From Candidatus Woesearchaeota archaeon (GTDB taxonomy: Archaea; Nanobdellota; Nanobdellia; Woesearchaeales; GW2011-AR9): 64,000 nucleotides of DNA. The stretch covers positions 136,440-200,439 of the forward strand of contig CAMAVK010000002.1 of NCBI GenBank assembly GCA_945861715.1, given 5' to 3'. Below are positions 59,199 to 64,000 of the stretch, piece by piece; positions within the stretch are counted from its first letter, which is position 1, and each line of letters begins with the position of its first letter. A model generated the notes under the pieces. It ran no database searches. It was not told the DNA's origin and worked only from the letters and a program-made list of their open reading frames with translations. Both the position numbers and the translations under genes were made by a program.

Positions 59199-59951
59199 GT
59201 GAGCTACGAGTCATATCATCCAATTGTAATGTTGTGCGGTCTTCCAGGTACTGGTAAGACTACATATGCCAATGCGCTTGGTGAGTTTCTTTCTACTAGA
59301 AAAAATTTAGAGTTAGGGATGACTGATTTTCCGGGATATAAAGTGATTTCTCTTGATTCAGTGAAAGATCATGTGGCAAAGGAAAAAGATGCGGTTTATA
59401 ATCGAAGTCATGCACATGAAGTGAAATGGGAGTTTATACGTGAAATTTATCTTGCTTTAAGTGCGGGTTATGGGGTCGTGCTTGATGATACCTTTAAAGA
59501 GCGTAGTTCCCGTCGAGCGATGTATTCCTTGGCAAAAAATAGTAGTTTAGAAGTTTTACTCTTGGAGTTAGTTTGTCCGCAAGCAGAGTCATTGCGAAGA
59601 ATCCATAGTGATGAATCTCGTAAGAGAGGTTCTTCCTCCATTGGCTTTTGTCCAACACGTGATCCTCATGTTGTACGAGGTATTGCAAGTCGTTGGGAAA
59701 AAATAAGAGATTATGATTATAATAATGGAAAGAAACATGCTTATTATTCAAATGTGGTGTATCATTCAAGATTTGATAGCGAGCAAGGAAAATTTGAATA
59801 TAACTATAAAAAATCAAGGGCAGGCGAGCAATTTAATGGGTTTGTAGATGATGTTCGTGTATGTCTTAGTGATGTATATTCTAAATGGCATAAACCATCT
59901 CCAGAAGATACTATACCTGATTCATCGTCTGTATTGGGTTCTGCTGAGTGA
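59199..59951 (+). CDS. P-loop kinase (AAA_33-type)
   Basis: MLCGLPGTGKTTYANAL Walker A; GVVLDDTFKERSSRR; GTG start. Confidence 0.8.
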   Translation: MSYESYHPIVMLCGLPGTGKTTYANALGEFLSTRKNLELGMTDFPGYKVISLDSVKDHVAKEKDAVYNRSHAHEVKWEFIREIYLALSAGYGVVLDDTFKERSSRRAMYSLAKNSSLEVLLLELVCPQAESLRRIHSDESRKRGSSSIGFCPTRDPHVVRGIASRWEKIRDYDYNNGKKHAYYSNVVYHSRFDSEQGKFEYNYKKSRAGEQFNGFVDDVRVCLSDVYSKWHKPSPEDTIPDSSSVLGSAE

Positions 59952-60028
59952 GTTTCTTTTTTATAATATTTTCATTTTGTATTTTTATTCCATGACGGAA
60001 TTTTTTCATAGAATGTATTTTTACGGCA

Positions 60029-60673
60029 ATGTTCTCCACAGTATTTTTATATCATGCTATGGAATCAATGTTGATGGAAGAAAAAATCGGGCTTTTGCTA
60101 AATTCTTCACTGTCAGACTTTCATAAACAAGAATTGTTATTTGTTTTATGTGGTAAAAAATTAGTGTGCCGACAGGGTAAGTATGTGGATGAATTACCCC
60201 TTTTTCTACGTGTCATTTCTTCTTTGGGTTTGTTTGCTGTGGTGTCTTCCTTTAAAGTTGTCCCTTTTAGGGAGGGTTATTCAGAAGGTGGTTTACGTGT
60301 TAGGTTGGATGATGTTCGCATAGGTATGCAGTTTGTTTATATTGCAAAGGACGAACAGAGTGTTTATTTAGCATGTTATTATGATCTGATGTTGGATAAT
60401 GAAAATTTAGGAATAATTCTGGGATATCCACCATGCTGTATTGAGTATTTCCTATTGCATTTTTCGGAGGCGAAGGTTGATTTGTCACGCGAGAGTTATT
60501 TACCTCCTCTTAATATTTCGCTTCGAGCAGAAGGGTTGAGTTTGATATCACACTTTCCATGTTCTTATGATTGTCATGGAAGTTTAATTATTGCTTTAGA
60601 TGCTTTAGTTATATTAGAAAAATATTGGTCTGTTCGAGCTAATATATTAAAAGAAAAATTACATCTATCCTAG
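60029..60673 (+). CDS. DUF483-like protein
   Basis: ILGYPPCCIEYFLLHF and SHFPCSYDCHGSL Cys motifs. Confidence 0.65.
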   Translation: MFSTVFLYHAMESMLMEEKIGLLLNSSLSDFHKQELLFVLCGKKLVCRQGKYVDELPLFLRVISSLGLFAVVSSFKVVPFREGYSEGGLRVRLDDVRIGMQFVYIAKDEQSVYLACYYDLMLDNENLGIILGYPPCCIEYFLLHFSEAKVDLSRESYLPPLNISLRAEGLSLISHFPCSYDCHGSLIIALDALVILEKYWSVRANILKEKLHLS

Positions 60674-60795
60674 GTAGTTGTATGTTTTGATATTAGTTGG
60701 GTAATTACGATTTATTAAGAATAATTAATAGTGAAAATATTAGTTAATAAAATTACCAAAAATAAATAAAAAATGTGTTGGTTTCGGATTGTAGT

Positions 60796-61524
60796 TTAGA
60801 TGGTGTTGTTTGTATTGTTGTTGGTTATTTCTTCAGGTTTCTGCTCAAAGTAGGTCGTGCAGACATCTTTTGCTTGTTTAAATTTAATTGTTTCACACAA
60901 ATCCTGGTTGTTTGTTACTTTTGCTATTTTTAGTCTACAGGCTCCAACGTTTATTTGGTCTTGCATAAGATCACAGGACTCAGCATTTTTAGTTTTTACA
61001 GCAACTTGGAAAATACAGCTTTCTCGACCTTGACCGGGGAGGAAATCACACACTTCTACTTTGCCTTTTGATAATGCTACTTTCATGAAACAGTCGGTTT
61101 TTTGTTCGACGTTCGTTGGTTGTAGTAGATAACATAACCCTTCTTTATTTAATGTGATAGCTAAGTTATAATTACAATTGTCTTTCCAATATGTATCGTT
61201 GATTTTGGTACACATTTCTTTATCTTGATTTTTAAGCGCGATTTGTTCCAAGCAGTATCCTTTTGATTTATCATTGTTTAACGTTTCACAGGTTGCGGAG
61301 TTGTTTTGGTCTCTAGCTTGTTCTACGATGCATGAATTTTTGAAATCACTTTCGAGCATTTCAGAACATGTTTTAGCTTCGTAATAACAATTTTCTTTTG
61401 CTTGTCCTGACATTGATTGGCAATCAGTTTGGTTTGGATTAGTTTGGTTATTGCATGCTGTTAGTATAAGTAAACATGCGGCGAGTATAATTAATGCTAT
61501 TTTTGTGTGTTTTGCAGTTGTCAT
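60796..61524 (-). CDS. Lipoprotein with repeated Cys-pair modules
   Basis: Lipobox LILTACNN; repeated C-E-x(n)-C pattern about every 30-35 aa. Confidence 0.75.
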   Translation of the reverse strand: MTTAKHTKIALIILAACLLILTACNNQTNPNQTDCQSMSGQAKENCYYEAKTCSEMLESDFKNSCIVEQARDQNNSATCETLNNDKSKGYCLEQIALKNQDKEMCTKINDTYWKDNCNYNLAITLNKEGLCYLLQPTNVEQKTDCFMKVALSKGKVEVCDFLPGQGRESCIFQVAVKTKNAESCDLMQDQINVGACRLKIAKVTNNQDLCETIKFKQAKDVCTTYFEQKPEEITNNNTNNTI

Positions 61525-61696
61525 AGTGACTTTCTCTTTTTTTAGTTTTTAAGGTTTATGGAAGTATGGGCATTTATTGATGTTTTTCGATTGGTTTTTG
61601 GCTCTTGGTGTTTTGTTTATTCACTTTTTGATGTTCGTGGTCATGGGGCTAAAGGTAGTAGTAAGCTTTATAAATAAAGGGGTTGTCAGAAGGGTT

Positions 61697-61894
61697 ATGG
61701 ATGAACAAGGTGAAGTACAACAAGTTGGGAAAGTAAGACGTTTTATTCGTGAATCGATTAGAGTAATTCATGTGACGCGAAAGCCAACACTTCAAGAGTA
61801 TAAAAACTTATTAAAGGTAACTGGAATTGGTGTTTTGATTTTAGGAGCTATGGGGTTTGTAATATTCCTTATTAAAGAGTTACTTATTAAATAA
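61697..61894 (+). CDS. secE: Preprotein translocase subunit SecE/Sec61-gamma
   Basis: FIRESIRVIHVTRKPTLQEYKNLLKVTGIGVLILGAMGFVIFLIKELL; tttataaata promoter upstream; start at 61697 favoured. Confidence 0.88.
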   Translation: MDEQGEVQQVGKVRRFIRESIRVIHVTRKPTLQEYKNLLKVTGIGVLILGAMGFVIFLIKELLIK

Positions 61895-61941
61895 ATTTAG
61901 AATTGTCAATGCATAATATCTATATTAAATTGTGATTAAAA

Positions 61942-62394
61942 ATGGAAACACATCTTTTTGGACTCAGAACAGCAGCAAATCGTGAAGATCAAGTTGTAGA
62001 TTTTATGGGTTCAAAACTTTATAAAAATAATATGGGTGTTCTTGCGGTTGTTCGACCTCATGGTATGCGAGGATATATTTTTGTTGAAGCTGCCAGTAGA
62101 GCTGAAGCTGAAGTAGCTGTTGCTGGAGTTCCTTATGCTCGTGGCTTGCTTCCTGCTGAGGTACCGTATGCTGAGATTGAGCATATGCTTGAACAAGTTA
62201 AAGTTGAGATGAATATCTTGAAGAATGACATTGTTGAAATCATTGCTGGTCCATTTAAACGGGAAGAAGCAAAGGTTATGCGTGTCAATAAACAAAAGGA
62301 AGAAATTGTTGTTGAACTTCTTGAATCAGCTGTTCCAATTCCGATTACAGTTAAAATGGATGCGGTTAAGGTTATTCGTCGTGAAAGTGAGTAG
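61942..62394 (+). CDS. spt5: Transcription elongation factor Spt5 (NusG-like)
   Basis: LFGLRTAANREDQVVDFM...MRGYIFVEA; KNDIVEIIAGPFKREEAKVMRVN (KOW). Confidence 0.95.
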   Translation: METHLFGLRTAANREDQVVDFMGSKLYKNNMGVLAVVRPHGMRGYIFVEAASRAEAEVAVAGVPYARGLLPAEVPYAEIEHMLEQVKVEMNILKNDIVEIIAGPFKREEAKVMRVNKQKEEIVVELLESAVPIPITVKMDAVKVIRRESE

Positions 62395-62682
62395 GTTTAT
62401 TGTTTTTCCTTTCTTAAAGTTTAATTTTTGTAAGGTAGAGTGTATTATTGAAATAGAACGTCTAGAGTTTAAGAGATACATAATAAAGTGTACACCGGGT
62501 TACGTGGTTATATCATCTTCAAATCTTATGTTTTTATAATCCAGATTTTATGACTCATTTTTTATCTTATATGATACTGAAATTTAAAATCATACAAGAT
62601 ATCCAAATTGGCTAAAATGAAGTAACCACTTTTAAGGAGTTATATAACTAACATTTAAGTAGAAGTTTATTATATTCAAACC

Positions 62683-63012
62683 ATGGACCCACAAATCACT
62701 GATATTGTTGAAGCAATCATTTATGCCGCAGGAGCAGTAGGAGTAGCACATTTCTGGTACTGTAAGAAAAGATCAGATAATGAAACGTATGCGGCCAGGC
62801 AAAGGTCACTCAATGAATCATTTGCCGCGAGAATTAAAGCAACGCAAGAATTACTGTCCGATCCAAATTATATACAATATTTACAACGAAGAACAGAAAT
62901 CGCAGACAAAATACTCAAAGATGATCCAAAGTTTCTAGATAGATTTAATGCACCTAATGACGCACTTAGATACAGAATTGATGCGATAGTTGGTGATCAT
63001 AGAATAGAATAA
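62683..63012 (+). CDS. Small membrane-anchored hypothetical protein
   Basis: 109 aa, N-terminal TM; A/C-rich + strand, unlike its neighbours. Confidence 0.55.
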   Translation: MDPQITDIVEAIIYAAGAVGVAHFWYCKKRSDNETYAARQRSLNESFAARIKATQELLSDPNYIQYLQRRTEIADKILKDDPKFLDRFNAPNDALRYRIDAIVGDHRIE

Positions 63013-63252
63013 TTAAGCTATTAATCGCTCACAATCAAAAAATGTTTCACCAATAAAGGGTATCAAACCAGTACCAATCTAACTAATAGTATTAACTCAC
63101 CTATTAGAAGCAGCCAAACAGGTTAACAACCTTTCACAAGTCGCAGGCACTGGAGCTGCAAATTTGGACAGACTTTTGAAAATACTATGTTATTTATTTT
63201 TAAGTTTTTAGGTCACATTATTCCAGAAAAGAAAAAAAGTTAGTGACCATTA

Positions 63253-63366
63253 TTAATTACAAATATCACCCTCACAACAAGGGGTAATATGGTGACAAGT
63301 AGGACAAACATACTTCTGTTTAGTTGATAACATCTCTGAACGACAAACATCACAAATAACTGGCAT
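63253..63366 (-). CDS. Mini zinc-ribbon protein (37 aa)
   Basis: MPVICDVCRSEMLSTKQKYVCPTCHHITPCCEGDICN, manual translation; below ORF track cutoff. Confidence 0.55.
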   Translation of the reverse strand: MPVICDVCRSEMLSTKQKYVCPTCHHITPCCEGDICN

Positions 63367-63461
63367 ACATAGTAACCTCAATAACAAACAATAATGCTAC
63401 TCCCATAAAAATATTACTAAGAAAAGTGTCTTACTCAAAGAAATATTAAAAAAATAAAAAC

Positions 63462-63635
63462 TTATTTTGCGCAGTTCTTTTTATTCCAACTGTATTTTCG
63501 CATGGTTGTGGTTGCACCATATCCACATGATCCACAGCGTTTCTTTCGAATGTGGTAGGAATGGTTTCCGCAACGTCTGCATGGAATGTGGGTGACCTTT
63601 CCGGTCTTTTTACCCATACTATGTGTGCCTTTCAT
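63462..63635 (-). CDS. rpl37e: Ribosomal protein L37e
   Basis: MKGTHSMGKKTGKVTHIPCRRCGNHSYHIRKKRCGSCGYGATTTMRKYSWNKKNCAK, manual translation; 57 aa. Confidence 0.95.
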   Translation of the reverse strand: MKGTHSMGKKTGKVTHIPCRRCGNHSYHIRKKRCGSCGYGATTTMRKYSWNKKNCAK

Positions 63636-63664
63636 GGTCGATCCTCAGTAGTGTTTTTTGGTTC

Positions 63665-63889
63665 TTAAGCTGGGGTGATGATGGTGATGGTGTCTCCTCG
63701 AATAAAGACTGTTCCAACTTTTCTTTTTAGCTCGCCGTTGTAGTATTCGTCAGCATCTTCAAGTACAGTATTTATATGTATATCAAATGCTTTTAATTTT
63801 CCAACATAACGGAAATTGTTCTTTAAGTCAACCATTACGGTTTTATTTCGTGCATGATTTAATGCGTCAAGAGGTCGTGATTCTTCCAT
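63665..63889 (-). CDS. Sm-like (LSm/SmAP) protein
   Basis: RPLDALNHARNKTVMVDLKNNFRYVGKLKAFDIHINTVLEDADE...RGDTITIITPA; next to L37e as is common in archaea. Confidence 0.93.
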   Translation of the reverse strand: MEESRPLDALNHARNKTVMVDLKNNFRYVGKLKAFDIHINTVLEDADEYYNGELKRKVGTVFIRGDTITIITPA

Positions 63890-64000
63890 AATTTTCACCT
63901 ATAATATCGAATATCCTTTTTTACGATGGTTCATATATAAATGTTTTGCTTGGCTAGGAGTATTTTGGGATATTGGCGTTGGTTTTAGTATGATTTCTTA

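Noticed and set aside
61577-61696. Extended SecE N-terminus
   Set aside because: The extension crosses a TATA-like tttataaata; SecE is normally short, so 61697 is preferred
1-64000. CRISPR array, rRNA operon, transposase or integrase
   Set aside because: No regularly spaced repeats, rRNA-like sequence or recombinase motifs were seen

Overview
AT-rich archaeal chromosome segment, probably from a DPANN-like lineage (placement is inference). Archaeal markers include GatE, Spt5, SecE, S6e, L37e with an adjacent Sm-like gene, deoxyhypusine synthase, archaeal FtsZ, IleRS, ProRS, a class-I-type CCA-adding enzyme and BRE/TATA-like promoters. About 55-60 protein genes lie on both strands. The + strand looks G+T-rich whichever way genes point, except in a few islands. 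By eye I can fold two tRNA-Arg genes interrupted by introns, including introns in the T-loop; one of them appears to have three introns. The most notable protein-level observations are: (1) an FHA domain fused to a caspase-like peptidase; (2) an OFD1/Tpa1-like prolyl hydroxylase that appears split into two overlapping genes; (3) TrhO with an Asn-rich linker and a U32-type C-terminal beta-barrel; (4) two adjacent secreted lytic-transglycosylase-like proteins in an archaeon; (5) a divergent kinase-fold protein; (6) a stand-alone NFACT-R-type protein; and (7) several lineage-type paralogous families. Candidate structured leaders and ncRNAs precede the DEAD-box helicase and ftsZ, follow the second tRNA, and lie in two intergenic regions. 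No rRNA, CRISPR array or complete transposon was recognised. All family calls come from motif recognition by eye; no searches were run.
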